A stretch of DNA of 64,000 bases from Streptomyces sp. NRRL S-37 (GCF_000721605.1 NZ_JOIZ01000021.1:138335-202334); one strand, 5' to 3'; positions 32,548 through 41,565 are shown, counted from the first letter of the stretch. Made by a program: numbers and translations. Notes: generated from the letters alone by a model not told the origin.

Positions 32548-34488
32548 CTACGGCACCCGCACCCACTGCGCCTTGCTGGGCACACCCTCCCCGTCGTTGA
32601 CGAACAGCATGTACCACCCCGACTGGACCAGGTTCTTGTTCTCGGGCACCGAAACGGTGATCTTGTCGCCGTCCGCCTTGAAGTCCAGTGCGATGGACCG
32701 CTGGTCCACGTCCGTGACGTGCGTGGACGCGCTCGGCCGGATCAGCCGCACGCTCTTGACCGACGCCGCGTCCGCGGAGGTGAACGTGCCGGACTCACCG
32801 CGCTCGATGGTCTTCGGCCCGCCCGACAGATCGGGCTGCTCGTTCTCCCCGTACAGGTACGGCGGCGTGTAGATCTCGATGCGCTGCTCGAACTTGCCCG
32901 GCTTGGTGTTGGCCTTGTCGGCGTAGAGCGAGTCGGAGCCGAAGACCATCACGCGGCCGTCGGGCAGCAGGATCGAGCCCGAGTGGTAGTTGCGGCCCAC
33001 CAGCGGGTCGGCGACCTGCCGGAACGTGTTCTTCTCCGTGTCGTAGATCCGCGCCTCGAGGATGTTGGAGTCGCCGCGGCCCCGGTAGTCCTCCGAGCCG
33101 CCGGTGACCAGCACCTCGTCGTTCGGCAGGACCGACGCCTGCGGATAGCGGGTGCCCTTGTCCAGTGACGGCCCGTCGACGAACTTCGGCTTGTCGGCCT
33201 TGAGGTCGACGATGCGGGTCTTCTCGCTGGAGAGCTGGGACTCGCCGACCCCGCCGCCGCCGATCACCATGTACTTCTCGTCCTGCGCGGGCGGCAGCAG
33301 CACCGTGCCGGACGTCTCCATCATGTTCGGGTCGCTCAGCCCGGGGATCTTCTCGAACTTGTTGGTCTCCACGTCCCAGACGCCCGGGTCGCGGCCCACG
33401 TCGTCCGGTCCGTAGCCGGCGTTCGAGCCCGAGTAGAAGACCTTGCCGTTCTGCATCAGGAACAGTGCCGGGTAGGTCGGGAACTGGCGGACCTTGTCGG
33501 TGTAGGTCCACTCCTTGGTCTCGGGGTCGTAGATCTCGTTCTTGCCCGGGACGAGCTGGCCGATGTCGTCGAGGCCGGAGACGCTGAGGATCTTCCCGTC
33601 GCTCAGGGTGGTGAGCGTCGGGTACCAGCGGGCCTCCTTCATCGGGTCGACCTTGATGTACTTCTCGGCGACCGGGTCGAACTCGAAGGCGTCCCGGATC
33701 CCCTGGAAGTCCTTCTTGTCCAGGGCGAGTTTCTCGGCGATGCCGTACGTGTTGCGCGCGTCGGCGCCGGTCAGGCCCTGCACCTTGTAGTTGTCCTGGG
33801 TGCCGGTCTCGTACTTGGCGCCTTCCTTCTGCGCCTCGACGTAGATGCGGCCGACACCCGGGGTGTTGCCCAGGAACGCGCCGGTGGCCGGGTCGAACTT
33901 CTTCTCGGCGCGCGGGACGAGCACCGGGTCCTTGGAGACGAAGGTCTTGCCGTTCTCCTTGCCGGTGAACTTCGTGCCGGCGGGCAGGGTGATCGGCTTG
34001 TCCGGGTTCTCGTTGTGGACGAGCATCAGGCCGCCGGCCTTCTTCACGTCACCCTTGAGCTTCTCGTACCGCTTGGTGCCGCCCGCGATCAGCAGGTTGC
34101 CGTTGGCGAGCTGGGTGTGGCCGGTGCAGAACAGGTCGGTGGGCGTCGGCACCTTCTTGATGGTCCCCTTGACGGGGTCCCAGATCCGGGTGTCGTACTG
34201 CTTCGCGTCGAAGTTGTCCTGGTTGTTGCCCGAACCGGCGACGAGCAGCACCTTGCCGGTGCGCAGCAGCGCCGCGTGGATGGTGTTCTGCCGGTACTCC
34301 TCGGGGAACTCGACGATCTCCCACTTGCCGTTCGCGGCCTTGTACTCGGGCTGGTCGATCTTGTACTGGTGGTATTTCTCGGTGCTGAAGCGGTACAGCC
34401 ACGGCCCGTTCATTCCGGCCAGCGCCAGCACCACCGCCGTGCCTATCGCGAGTCGACGGGCCCGACGGCGGCCTGCACGGTCCTTCAT
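32548..34488 (-). CDS. glxA: GlxA, mononuclear copper radical oxidase
   Basis: 646 aa. A single N-terminal helix (residues about 13-31) anchors the protein. It has kelch-type propeller blades and a C-terminal Ig-like domain, as in galactose oxidase. Cys121 (LFCTGHTQ) and Tyr289, next to Trp288 (EARWYPT), sit where the Tyr-Cys cofactor and its stacking Trp occur in Streptomyces GlxA. The start overlaps the cslA stop (ATGA), so the two are coupled. GlxA oxidises a glycan or aldehyde with copper and O2 and is needed for the tip glycan and aerial development in S. lividans. Confidence 0.95.
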   Translation of the reverse strand: MKDRAGRRRARRLAIGTAVVLALAGMNGPWLYRFSTEKYHQYKIDQPEYKAANGKWEIVEFPEEYRQNTIHAALLRTGKVLLVAGSGNNQDNFDAKQYDTRIWDPVKGTIKKVPTPTDLFCTGHTQLANGNLLIAGGTKRYEKLKGDVKKAGGLMLVHNENPDKPITLPAGTKFTGKENGKTFVSKDPVLVPRAEKKFDPATGAFLGNTPGVGRIYVEAQKEGAKYETGTQDNYKVQGLTGADARNTYGIAEKLALDKKDFQGIRDAFEFDPVAEKYIKVDPMKEARWYPTLTTLSDGKILSVSGLDDIGQLVPGKNEIYDPETKEWTYTDKVRQFPTYPALFLMQNGKVFYSGSNAGYGPDDVGRDPGVWDVETNKFEKIPGLSDPNMMETSGTVLLPPAQDEKYMVIGGGGVGESQLSSEKTRIVDLKADKPKFVDGPSLDKGTRYPQASVLPNDEVLVTGGSEDYRGRGDSNILEARIYDTEKNTFRQVADPLVGRNYHSGSILLPDGRVMVFGSDSLYADKANTKPGKFEQRIEIYTPPYLYGENEQPDLSGGPKTIERGESGTFTSADAASVKSVRLIRPSASTHVTDVDQRSIALDFKADGDKITVSVPENKNLVQSGWYMLFVNDGEGVPSKAQWVRVP

Positions 34489-36488
34489 TCCTTACGTCCC
34501 CCAAGTCCACCAAGGGCGATCTGCATGGTCTGGTCGTTCTCGGGGGCCGCGCCCCCGGTGCCCGCGGCGGGCCCGCCGTGCGAGGCGGCCCACTGGGGCC
34601 GGTCCTGCGGGGCGTGCTGCTGCTGGGGCATGTGCGGCGGCGGGGGCGCCTGTCCGGCGTCCCGCTGCCCGCCCCCGGCGTGGGCGCCGGGCTTCTTCCG
34701 GTCCTGCCGCATGCCGTGCCGCCAGGCGAACATCGGCGCGGCGGTGATCAGCAGGGCGAAGGTCGCCCAGATCACCATCGCCGGGTGCGAGTGCCCGTAG
34801 ACGAAGCCCGCGGCGATGGAACCGGCGAAGATCAGGATGAAGTACCAGTGGTACCGGAAGGTTCCGAACCAGGTGTCCGGGCTGGCCGAGTCACCCTTGG
34901 GGGTGACCACGAACTTGCTCTTCTTGCGCAGGACGGAGTCGATCAGCGCCTTCGCGTACAGCGGTGCCGACAGCGCGGACATCACCATGCCGGCCACACC
35001 GCCGGAGCCCTCCGGCTCGTGCGGCGAGACGTTGTGCCGGCGGTTCCAGACGTACAGGCCGATCTGCAGGGCGGAGGCGTTGCCGTAGAGCATCAGCCAG
35101 ACCACCGGGTCGATGTTCACACCCGAGGCACCCAGGCCCAGGAACAGCGCACAGCTGATCGCCGCCAGGATCCAGTTCAGGGCCGACATCGGGTAGAAGA
35201 TGATCATCATCGTGTAGTTGAAGAGCTTGCTCGGCGGGAGCGAGTAGAAGCCCTTCCAGTACTGCCCGATGATCGTCTCGTACGTACCGCGCGACCAGCG
35301 CATCTGCTGGGTGAAGAAGTCGGTCCAGGCGTTGGGGCCCTCACCGACCGCGAGCACGTCCGGGGTGTAGACCGAGCGCCACTTCCGGCCCGTCGCCGGG
35401 TTCTTGTGGCGGTGCATCTCGAAGCCGGTCGCCATGTCCTCGGTGATCGAGTCGTACAGACCGCCGATCTGCTTGAGCGCCTTGATGCGCACGGCGTTGG
35501 AGGTGCCCACGAACATCGGCGAGCCGTAGCGGTTGCCGGCGCGCTGGATCAGCGCGTGGAAGAGGAACTGCTGGGACTCGGCGGCCTTGGTGACGAAGTT
35601 GTCGTAATTGCCGTACACCTGGGGGCCGATGACGAAGCCGACGTCCGGGTCGCGGAAGAAGCCGAGCATCCGCTCCAGGTAGTTCGGCAGCGGCACGTGG
35701 TCGGTGTCGACCGAGGCGAAGTAGTCGTAGTCGTCGCCGTGCGCGTCCAGCCAGGCGTTGTAGTTGCCGTGCTTGGTCTTCGCGCGGTGTGCGCCCTTGG
35801 GCTGGTTCCACTTCGCGACACCCTTGCGGGAGAAGTGGTGCACGCCCAGGCGCGCGCAGACCTCCTTCACCTCCGGGTCGTCACCCTCGTCGAGCAGCCA
35901 GACGTGCATCAAACCCCGGTGACGGATCTTCACCGCCGCCTCCAGGGTCTTCGTCACCATCTCCAGCGGCTCCTTGCCGGGCACGAAGGAGGTGAGGAAG
36001 GCGACCCGGGTGCCGCTCTCGGGCACCACCGGGATCGGGTCGCGGGCGACCAGCGTGGCGTGCGCGTTCGACAGCACGTTCATGCAGCGGAAGAACTCGA
36101 TCAGACCGATCGAGACGAGCATGACGACGTCGAGGGCGGGCAGCCACTCGAACTCCACGTAGTCCCGCTCGGTCCAGTGCGAGGGCTGGAGCAGCCAGAA
36201 CAGCAGCACCAGCGACAGCACCGGGGCGGCGGCCAGCATCAGCGCGATCCGGATGCGGTGCGGCTCCTGCGAGATCAGCGAGCGGTACTGCACCTTGTAC
36301 GGTCTGTTCGGATCGGGCTGGGTGAGGGGGCCCGAGAGCCGGCTGTAGTGCTCGTAGTCGTATCTCGGCAGCGTCTTCTTGATCCGGCGGAACGCGCCCG
36401 TGTTCCAGTTCCGGTGGCCGGGCACCCTGAGCTGGGTGGTCTGGGACGGGTCGTCGTCCCTCTGGGCGCCGGTCGGCGTCGACGTCAT
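34485..36488 (-). CDS. cslA: CslA, cellulose-synthase-like glycosyltransferase 2
   Basis: 667 aa. Two membrane helices near residues 80-130, a GT2 catalytic domain with the D, DxD, TED and QxxRW series (WLLDEGDD, SVDTDHVPLP, SITEDMATG, QQMRWSRGT), then about five C-terminal helices and a Gln/Pro-rich tail. It is expected to polymerise a beta-glucan at the hyphal tip and extrude it through the membrane. Operon with glxA; cslZ and an LPMO gene nearby complete a surface-glycan group. Confidence 0.95.
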   Translation of the reverse strand: MTSTPTGAQRDDDPSQTTQLRVPGHRNWNTGAFRRIKKTLPRYDYEHYSRLSGPLTQPDPNRPYKVQYRSLISQEPHRIRIALMLAAAPVLSLVLLFWLLQPSHWTERDYVEFEWLPALDVVMLVSIGLIEFFRCMNVLSNAHATLVARDPIPVVPESGTRVAFLTSFVPGKEPLEMVTKTLEAAVKIRHRGLMHVWLLDEGDDPEVKEVCARLGVHHFSRKGVAKWNQPKGAHRAKTKHGNYNAWLDAHGDDYDYFASVDTDHVPLPNYLERMLGFFRDPDVGFVIGPQVYGNYDNFVTKAAESQQFLFHALIQRAGNRYGSPMFVGTSNAVRIKALKQIGGLYDSITEDMATGFEMHRHKNPATGRKWRSVYTPDVLAVGEGPNAWTDFFTQQMRWSRGTYETIIGQYWKGFYSLPPSKLFNYTMMIIFYPMSALNWILAAISCALFLGLGASGVNIDPVVWLMLYGNASALQIGLYVWNRRHNVSPHEPEGSGGVAGMVMSALSAPLYAKALIDSVLRKKSKFVVTPKGDSASPDTWFGTFRYHWYFILIFAGSIAAGFVYGHSHPAMVIWATFALLITAAPMFAWRHGMRQDRKKPGAHAGGGQRDAGQAPPPPHMPQQQHAPQDRPQWAASHGGPAAGTGGAAPENDQTMQIALGGLGGRKE

Positions 36489-36908
36489 GAGTCATCCCCC
36501 CAACACACGGCGGTCGCCGCGTGCCTCGTCGCTTCCTTACGTGCGGTCCGGTCCCCCTCGACCGTCACAGACGTACCAATGGCAGACCGCTGTCACCACG
36601 TCAGCACACCTTATAGACACGGCACAGCGCTGTTCCGGTTGCATGATGCCCCCCTCGGCACCGCTTCATGAAAGCGGGACTCCTCGTCCCGCATCACCAG
36701 CAACCGGTTTCTTGCCCCCCAATCACCGCGAACCCGCGGTAACTTGAAGAACCCAGGGTCTACGGTGCCCATCATGATCGCAAGATGCGAAACACGGTGT
36801 TCACCGGTCATACGGGATCATTGTGAACGGTGAGGGAGCGCCGTGGGGCCGATGGTGCATACGTGCGCCGAGTGAGTTGCGTTCAACGGCCGCGAGGGTA
36901 TATCCGGC
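36489..36908. other. Non-coding region upstream of cslA
   Basis: About 420 bp with no convincing gene on either strand. It must hold the cslA-glxA promoter (minus strand). The local base composition is a little less GC-rich than the flanks. I see no clear -35/-10 pair or riboswitch; the far end runs into the tRNA-Lys terminator. Confidence 0.5.
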
Positions 36909-36914
36909 CAAAAA

Positions 36915-36950
36915 CCGACGGGCCCCTCGTCTGCACGAGGAGCCCGTCGG
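36915..36950 (-). terminator. Rho-independent terminator of tRNA-Lys copy 1
   Basis: CCGACGGGC (36915-36923) pairs with 36942-36950 and CCTCGT with ACGAGG inside it, loop CTGC. On the minus strand the hairpin is followed by TTTTT, immediately downstream of the tRNA. Confidence 0.85.
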
Positions 36951-36955
36951 GTCGG

Positions 36956-37029
36956 TGCGCCGCCAGGGACTCGAACCCCGGACCCGCTGATTAAGAGTCA
37001 GCTGCTCTAACCAACTGAGCTAGCGGCGC
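36956..37029 (-). tRNA. tRNA-Lys (anticodon CUU), copy 1
   Basis: A 74-nt cloverleaf starting GCGCCGCTAGCTCAG, with a D-loop containing GG, anticodon loop around CTT (GACTCTTAATC), canonical T-loop GGTTCGAGTCC, a matching acceptor end GGCGGCGC and discriminator A. CCA is not encoded. Identical copies lie at 40637-40710 and 54564-54637. Confidence 0.97.
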
Positions 37030-37234
37030 GCGCTGACGGCATAACTCTACAGGACCCCGGCGGGTGCTCCCGACCGCCGTCCGTCCGGCCGCCGTCCGCG
37101 GTCCGTCTCCGGCGGGCTCGTCCGGCCGGCCGTACATCATTCGGACCGTCAGCATGCGCGTGCGGAGGACAGTTGCGAAACTGGCCGTCGTGCACGGACG
37201 TGACGAAATCGACCGGAAGTGTGAGGGGAATCGC

Positions 37235-38539
37235 ATGGAGTCTCCGGTATTCGAGGAAATCGATCCGGCGGACGACTGCGACTGCCCCGGCTGCGCGCAC
37301 TGGCGGCGCGTTCTGCCGCATTCCCGGACCGGCCGCTTTCCGGGCCATCCGGCGGCGGCGCACCGGACCGCTCTTGTCGCGGCCGTCGCGGCGTCGGCCG
37401 CTCTCGCCGCGCCCGCGGCCGCCGTCCCCCAGGCCCAGCGGCCCGTCGGTCCGGACGTTCCCGCAGGTGACGAGCCGGGCACCCGGCAGGGGGCGCGGGG
37501 CCCGCTGCACGGTCCCGACGGTCAGGCGGCCCGGCCCGCGAGCCCCGCACACCCCGCGCGGGTGCCCGCGATCACCCGCGCGGACATCGTCGAGCGGGCC
37601 CGGAACTGGGTCACCCGGAAGGTTCCGTACGGGGTGAACTCCTACTCGTCCGACGGTTACCGGCGGGACTGTTCGGGTTATGTCTCGATGGCCTGGCGGC
37701 TTCCCGGGAACGAATGGACCGGCAGTCTCGGGAAATACGCCGAGAGAATCACCAAGGACGAACTCCGGCCGGGCGACATCCTGCTGTTCCACCATGCGGC
37801 CGACCCGTACGGCGGATCACATGTGGTCCTTTTCGGTGGCTGGGTGAACACCACTCGATCCCAGTACGTCGCCTATGAACAGACCGCGCCGCACACCCGT
37901 CGGAAGATCACCCCGTACGCCTACTGGAACAATTCCGCGCGTTATGTCCCGTACCGCTACAAGGGAGTGACCGACGGCGCGGCGGGGGCGGGGGCGTCCC
38001 TCCCGACGGGCCGGATCCCGTTCCCCGGAGTGGCGTATTTCGGCCCCGGCGCGGAGAACGCGTACGTCGCCGAGCTCGGCCGGATGCTCGTCGCCCGGGG
38101 GGCCGGGCGCTTCTACTCCGCTCCTCCCGGGCCGCGCTGGACGGACGCGGACCGCGGGGCGACCCGGGCGTTCCAGGAGGCCCAGGGGTGGCGGGGCGCG
38201 GCGGCGGACGGGCTGCCGGGGCCGCTGACCTGGGAACTGCTGGTGACCGGCGCGGGCCGGGACGTACCAAACGGAGGTTCCGCTTCCGGCTTGCGGGGGG
38301 TGCCGGACTACCCGGGCCGGGCGTCGTTCCGGCCGGGCGCGGTCAACGGCCACGTCACGCGGCTCGGGAGGCAGCTGGTGAGGAAGGGGTTCGGCCGGCA
38401 CTACACGAAGGGGCCGGGCCCGCGCTGGGGCGAGGCCGACCGGCGCAATGTGGAGGCCTTCCAGCGGGCCCAGGGCTGGCGGGGCGGAGCGGCGGACGGC
38501 TTCCCGGGCCCGGAGACCTGGCGGCGGCTTTTCCTTTGA
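37235..38539 (+). CDS. C40 (NlpC/P60-like) peptidase with two peptidoglycan-binding repeats
   Basis: 434 aa from ATG 37235 (GAGGGGA upstream). An unusual N terminus DCDCPGCAHWRRVLPHS with three Cys and two His precedes a membrane helix or signal (ALVAAVAASAALAAPAAAV). The peptidase core follows: nucleophile Cys in RRDCSGYVSMAWRLPG and a His in GGSHVVLFGGW. Two copies of a peptidoglycan-binding module lie at the C terminus, each with F-PGA-N..V..LG..LV..G.GR.Y..GPGPRW...DR and ...QGW-G--ADG-PGP-TW. It should cut cell-wall peptides. Neighbours suggest a hyphal envelope role. Confidence 0.85.
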   Translation: MESPVFEEIDPADDCDCPGCAHWRRVLPHSRTGRFPGHPAAAHRTALVAAVAASAALAAPAAAVPQAQRPVGPDVPAGDEPGTRQGARGPLHGPDGQAARPASPAHPARVPAITRADIVERARNWVTRKVPYGVNSYSSDGYRRDCSGYVSMAWRLPGNEWTGSLGKYAERITKDELRPGDILLFHHAADPYGGSHVVLFGGWVNTTRSQYVAYEQTAPHTRRKITPYAYWNNSARYVPYRYKGVTDGAAGAGASLPTGRIPFPGVAYFGPGAENAYVAELGRMLVARGAGRFYSAPPGPRWTDADRGATRAFQEAQGWRGAAADGLPGPLTWELLVTGAGRDVPNGGSASGLRGVPDYPGRASFRPGAVNGHVTRLGRQLVRKGFGRHYTKGPGPRWGEADRRNVEAFQRAQGWRGGAADGFPGPETWRRLFL

Positions 38540-38549
38540 CGACGCCTTG

Positions 38550-38579
38550 TGACGTCCCATGACGTCCCATGACGTCCCT
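38550..38579 (+). repeat. Three tandem 10-bp units TGACGTCCCA
   Basis: Units at 38550, 38560 and 38570 (the last ends in T). They lie between the C40 peptidase stop and the SPFH gene. Each contains the palindromic core GACGTC, so they could bind a regulator, or be simple slippage repeats. Confidence 0.85.
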
Positions 38580-38625
38580 GGAAGTGACCGATGTGACGCA
38601 TCTGGCGCGGAGGCTGGAGGCACGC

Positions 38626-39846
38626 GTGACCACGACGACATCCCCCGTCCCCGAGAACGTTCCCGAACGCATCCCCGAACGCGTTGCCGAGCCCGGGGGG
38701 CCGGTGGACGGCGGCTCGACAGGCGCCGGTTCGGCGGACGGTGGCCCGGCGGACGGTTCGGCGGCCGTTCGGCCGGTCCGGCTGATCCATACCGGGTCCA
38801 CCACCGAGATCCCCGTCCACCTGCTGTTCCGCGACGCCCCCGAGCCGGCGCCGGTGCGGCTGCGTCCGGCGGTCGTCGCCCGCCGGGCGGACGCGGACGG
38901 GAAGGTTCCCCGGAGCCAGGGCGTGGGCCCGGGACGGCGGGTCCGGTCGGCCGTCCCGCGGGTCGACCCCGAGCTGGTGGAGCGGCCCGCGCGGGTGCTG
39001 CCCGGCCTCGTGGGGGTGCTCGCCGGGGTGTGCGGGGTGGCCGGCTGCGCGGTCACCTCGTGGTGGGCGGGCGTGCTGCCGCCGCTGGTGACGGAGGCGC
39101 TCGGGCCGGCGGCACGCACCGGCGCGGTGGGGCTGGGCCCCGCGCAGTGGGCGGCGTACGCGGGGGCCGGGGCGCTCGGCCTGTTCGGGTTCGGCGGGCT
39201 GGCCCGTGGGCGGACCGGGCGGGCCTGGGTGCTCGACCTGTTCGGCCGCTACCGGGGGACCGTCCGGCGGACCGGGCTGATGTGGATCAACCCGCTGCTG
39301 CTGCGCCGCCGGGTCGACGTACGGCTGCGGCACTGGCGCGGTGAGCCGCTGCGGGCGGCCGACCGCAGCGGGGTCGCGCTGCGGGTGACCCTCCTGGTGG
39401 TGTGGCGGGCGCGGGACACCGCGCGGGCGACGCTGGGCGTCGAGGACCACGAGGCGTATCTGCGCGCCTGCGTCGAGGCGGCGCTGGTGCGGGTGCCGGT
39501 GGCGGCGCCGGGCGCGGGCCAGGGGGCGGTGGAGGCGGCGCAGGACGCGCTGACCCGGCTGGTGGCGGCGGACACCGCACCGGTGGGGCTGGAGGTGTTC
39601 GCGGTGCGGCCGGTCCGGGTGGAGTACGCGCCCGAGGTGGCCGCCGCGATGCACCGCCGCCGGATCGCCGCGCTGGACGCCCAGCACCGGGCGAGCGTGC
39701 TCGGCTCGGTCGTGGACTCGGTGGAGGACACGGTGACCCGGCTGACCATGCGGGGGCTGGTGGAGCTGGACGACTACGAACGCAAGGTGCTGGTGAAGGA
39801 CCTGACGGTGGCGTTCTGCGCGGGACGGGGGGAGGCGGGGCCGTGA
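38626..39846 (+). CDS. SPFH (band-7/flotillin-like) domain protein
   Basis: 406 aa using GTG 38626, which has GGAGG five bases upstream; an ATG at 38569 inside the tandem repeats would add 19 residues. A Pro/Gly-rich cytoplasmic N terminus precedes two membrane helices (about residues 125-150 and 165-185). The SPFH core follows with TGLMWINPLLLRRRVDVRLRHW, DRSGVALRVTLLVVWRARD, and a helical C terminus. Such proteins organise membrane microdomains. Confidence 0.85.
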   Translation: MTTTTSPVPENVPERIPERVAEPGGPVDGGSTGAGSADGGPADGSAAVRPVRLIHTGSTTEIPVHLLFRDAPEPAPVRLRPAVVARRADADGKVPRSQGVGPGRRVRSAVPRVDPELVERPARVLPGLVGVLAGVCGVAGCAVTSWWAGVLPPLVTEALGPAARTGAVGLGPAQWAAYAGAGALGLFGFGGLARGRTGRAWVLDLFGRYRGTVRRTGLMWINPLLLRRRVDVRLRHWRGEPLRAADRSGVALRVTLLVVWRARDTARATLGVEDHEAYLRACVEAALVRVPVAAPGAGQGAVEAAQDALTRLVAADTAPVGLEVFAVRPVRVEYAPEVAAAMHRRRIAALDAQHRASVLGSVVDSVEDTVTRLTMRGLVELDDYERKVLVKDLTVAFCAGRGEAGP

Positions 39847-39910
39847 ACGACGGGGGAACAGACCCTGTGATTGGTATGGACATGCTCAATCCGCGCCCAT
39901 AACCTCAGAC

Positions 39911-39926
39911 TTGGTCTAGACCTACC
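39911..39926 (+). promoter_or_regulatory. DasR-responsive-element-like site upstream of the LPMO gene
   Basis: CTTGGTCTAGACCTAC contains the palindrome TGGTCTAGACC (39913-39923), which matches the known core of the Streptomyces DasR operator (consensus about ACTGGTCTAGACCACT). It stands about 50 bp before the LPMO start. Control of chitin- and aminosugar-related genes by DasR through GlcN-6-P is established in the genus; binding here is inferred from the match. Confidence 0.75.
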
Positions 39927-39971
39927 TGCACGGCTCACGGAAACTCCCCCACGTTCACCAGGAGCAGCAGC

Positions 39972-40577
39972 ATGCGCACAAGGACCAAGACGTACGCAGC
40001 CGCGGTGGGGCTGGCCACGACCGGAGCACTCCTGCTCTCCTCCGGTGGTGCCAGCGGACACGGCTACACCGATCTGCCGGTCAGCCGGCAGAAGCTCTGC
40101 CAGAACGGCTCGGTGGCCAACTGCGGATCCATCCAGTGGGAGCCGCAGAGCGTCGAGGGCCCGAAGGGCTTCCCCGCCTCGGGCCCCGCCGACGGACAGC
40201 TCTGTTCCGCCAACAACACGCGGTTCGCCCAGCTCGACAGCCCGAAGACCCCCTCGGGCGGCGCCTGGCCCACGACCCGGGTGTCCGGCGGCCAGAACTA
40301 CACCTTCCGGTGGCAGTTCACGGCGATGCACGCCACCACCGACTTCACGTACTACGTCACCAAGCCGGGCTGGAACCAGAACCACAACCTGTCCCGGTCC
40401 GACCTCAACCTCACGCCGTTCCTCACCGTGCCCTACAACGGCCAGCGTCCGCCGCAGACCCTCTCGCACAGCGGCCGGCTGCCGTCCGGGCTCAGCGGAC
40501 ACCACGTGATCCTCGCGGTGTGGACGGTCGCCGACACGGGCAACGCGTTCTACGCCTGCTCGGACGTCACGTTCTGA
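39972..40577 (+). CDS. lpmP: AA10 lytic polysaccharide monooxygenase
   Basis: 201 aa. The signal peptide ends at ASG, which exposes His30 as the new N terminus (HGYTDLP), the first histidine of the copper brace; the second is in FTAMHATTDFTYY. Short chitin-type AA10 enzyme without an added binding module. The symbol follows S. coelicolor LpmP, encoded near cslA-glxA, remembered as acting with the tip glycan/chitin; a DasR-like site supports an aminosugar link. Convergent with a tRNA-Lys, sharing a terminator hairpin. Confidence 0.92.
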   Translation: MRTRTKTYAAAVGLATTGALLLSSGGASGHGYTDLPVSRQKLCQNGSVANCGSIQWEPQSVEGPKGFPASGPADGQLCSANNTRFAQLDSPKTPSGGAWPTTRVSGGQNYTFRWQFTAMHATTDFTYYVTKPGWNQNHNLSRSDLNLTPFLTVPYNGQRPPQTLSHSGRLPSGLSGHHVILAVWTVADTGNAFYACSDVTF

Positions 40578-40601
40578 TCCCCAGGATCCCCGGGCACGCC
40601 A

Positions 40602-40631
40602 AAGGGCCTCTCGCTCCCACGAGAGGCCCTT
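40602..40631. terminator. Bidirectional terminator between LPMO gene and tRNA-Lys copy 2
   Basis: AAGGGCCTCTCG (40602-40613) and CGAGAGGCCCTT (40620-40631) form a 12-bp perfect stem around CTCCCA. Confidence 0.85.
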
Positions 40632-40636
40632 CTCGG

Positions 40637-40710
40637 TGCGCCGCCAGGGACTCGAACCCCGGACCCGCTGATTAAGAGTCAGCTGCTCTAACCAACTGAG
40701 CTAGCGGCGC
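40637..40710 (-). tRNA. tRNA-Lys (anticodon CUU), copy 2
   Basis: Identical over all 74 nt to the copies at 36956-37029 and 54564-54637. It is followed on its strand by the hairpin at 40602-40631. Confidence 0.97.
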
Positions 40711-40806
40711 ATGACTCCCGCCGTCCGCTCTCGCGGTCGGCGACGAGAAAAATACTACCTGGTCCCCGAGGGTGCTCCGGACCACCACCGCCGCCGCCCG
40801 GGCGCG

Positions 40807-41565
40807 CTAGATCGTCAGCGACAGCAGTACCGGGGCCGCGTTCCGGTTGAGGGTCTCGGCGGCCTGGCGCAGGCGGTGGGCGTGCGCCAGGGGCAGGGAC
40901 AGCGACAGGCAGCCCACCGAGGAGCCGGCCGTGATCGGGACGGCCGCGCAGACCGTGCCGACCGCGTACTCCTGGAGGTCGAGGACGGGCACGGTGGGCG
41001 GCTGCGCCGCCAGCCGGGAGAGCAGCAGCGTGTCACTGGTGATGGTGCGCGAGGTGAGCCGGGCCATCCGGTGCCGGGCGAGGTGGTCGCGCCGGGCGTC
41101 GTGGTCGAGCTGGGTGAGCAGGCTCTTGCCCATCGCGGTGGCGTGCGCGGAGTAGCGGAAGTCCACCCACTCGTTGACCTTCGGGGTGGTGGGGCCGTCG
41201 GCGTACTGGGTGACCTTGACCTCGCCGTCGACGTACCGGCTGAGGTAGACGGCGGCGCCCACCCGGTCGCGGAGCCGGTCCAGGGTGCGCTGGAGCTTCT
41301 CGCGCAGCGCCTCCTCGTGTCCCTCGGCGGCGCCCAGGCGGGCGAAGGCCGCTCCGGTGACGTACCCGCCGTCGGCGGTCTGCCCGACGTAGGCCTCGCG
41401 GCGCAGCATCCGCAGGAGCGTGGTCAGCCGCTCCGTGCCGAGACCGGTCTCGCGGGCGATGTCGGTGTCGGTGACTCCTGTGGTGTGCCGCGCCACCGCC
41501 TCCAGGACGCGCAGCGCGTCCTGGACCGAGTGGTACGACGCGGTCGGCTCGTGCCTCAGCGCCAC
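40807..41565 (-). CDS. IclR-family transcriptional regulator
   Basis: 252 aa from GTG 41565 (AGGGGGA upstream); the longer open frame is not supported. The N-terminal winged helix ALRVLEAVARHTTGVTDTDIARETGLGTERLTTLLRMLRREAYV is followed by the IclR effector domain (GAAVYLSRYVDGEVKVTQYADG, SAHATAMGKSLL, and a later AVPI segment). It ends next to, and is encoded on the same strand downstream of, the ehu transporter, so regulation of that operon by a small organic ligand is plausible. Confidence 0.9.
   Translation of the reverse strand: MALRHEPTASYHSVQDALRVLEAVARHTTGVTDTDIARETGLGTERLTTLLRMLRREAYVGQTADGGYVTGAAFARLGAAEGHEEALREKLQRTLDRLRDRVGAAVYLSRYVDGEVKVTQYADGPTTPKVNEWVDFRYSAHATAMGKSLLTQLDHDARRDHLARHRMARLTSRTITSDTLLLSRLAAQPPTVPVLDLQEYAVGTVCAAVPITAGSSVGCLSLSLPLAHAHRLRQAAETLNRNAAPVLLSLTI

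Noticed and set aside
32498..32556. A riboswitch at the glxA 3' side
   Set aside because: The structure is explained by a simple perfect hairpin with a duplicated arm between convergent genes.
36611..36811. 66-codon minus-strand frame upstream of cslA
   Set aside because: No ribosome site, no recognisable domain and it lies in the likely cslA promoter region.
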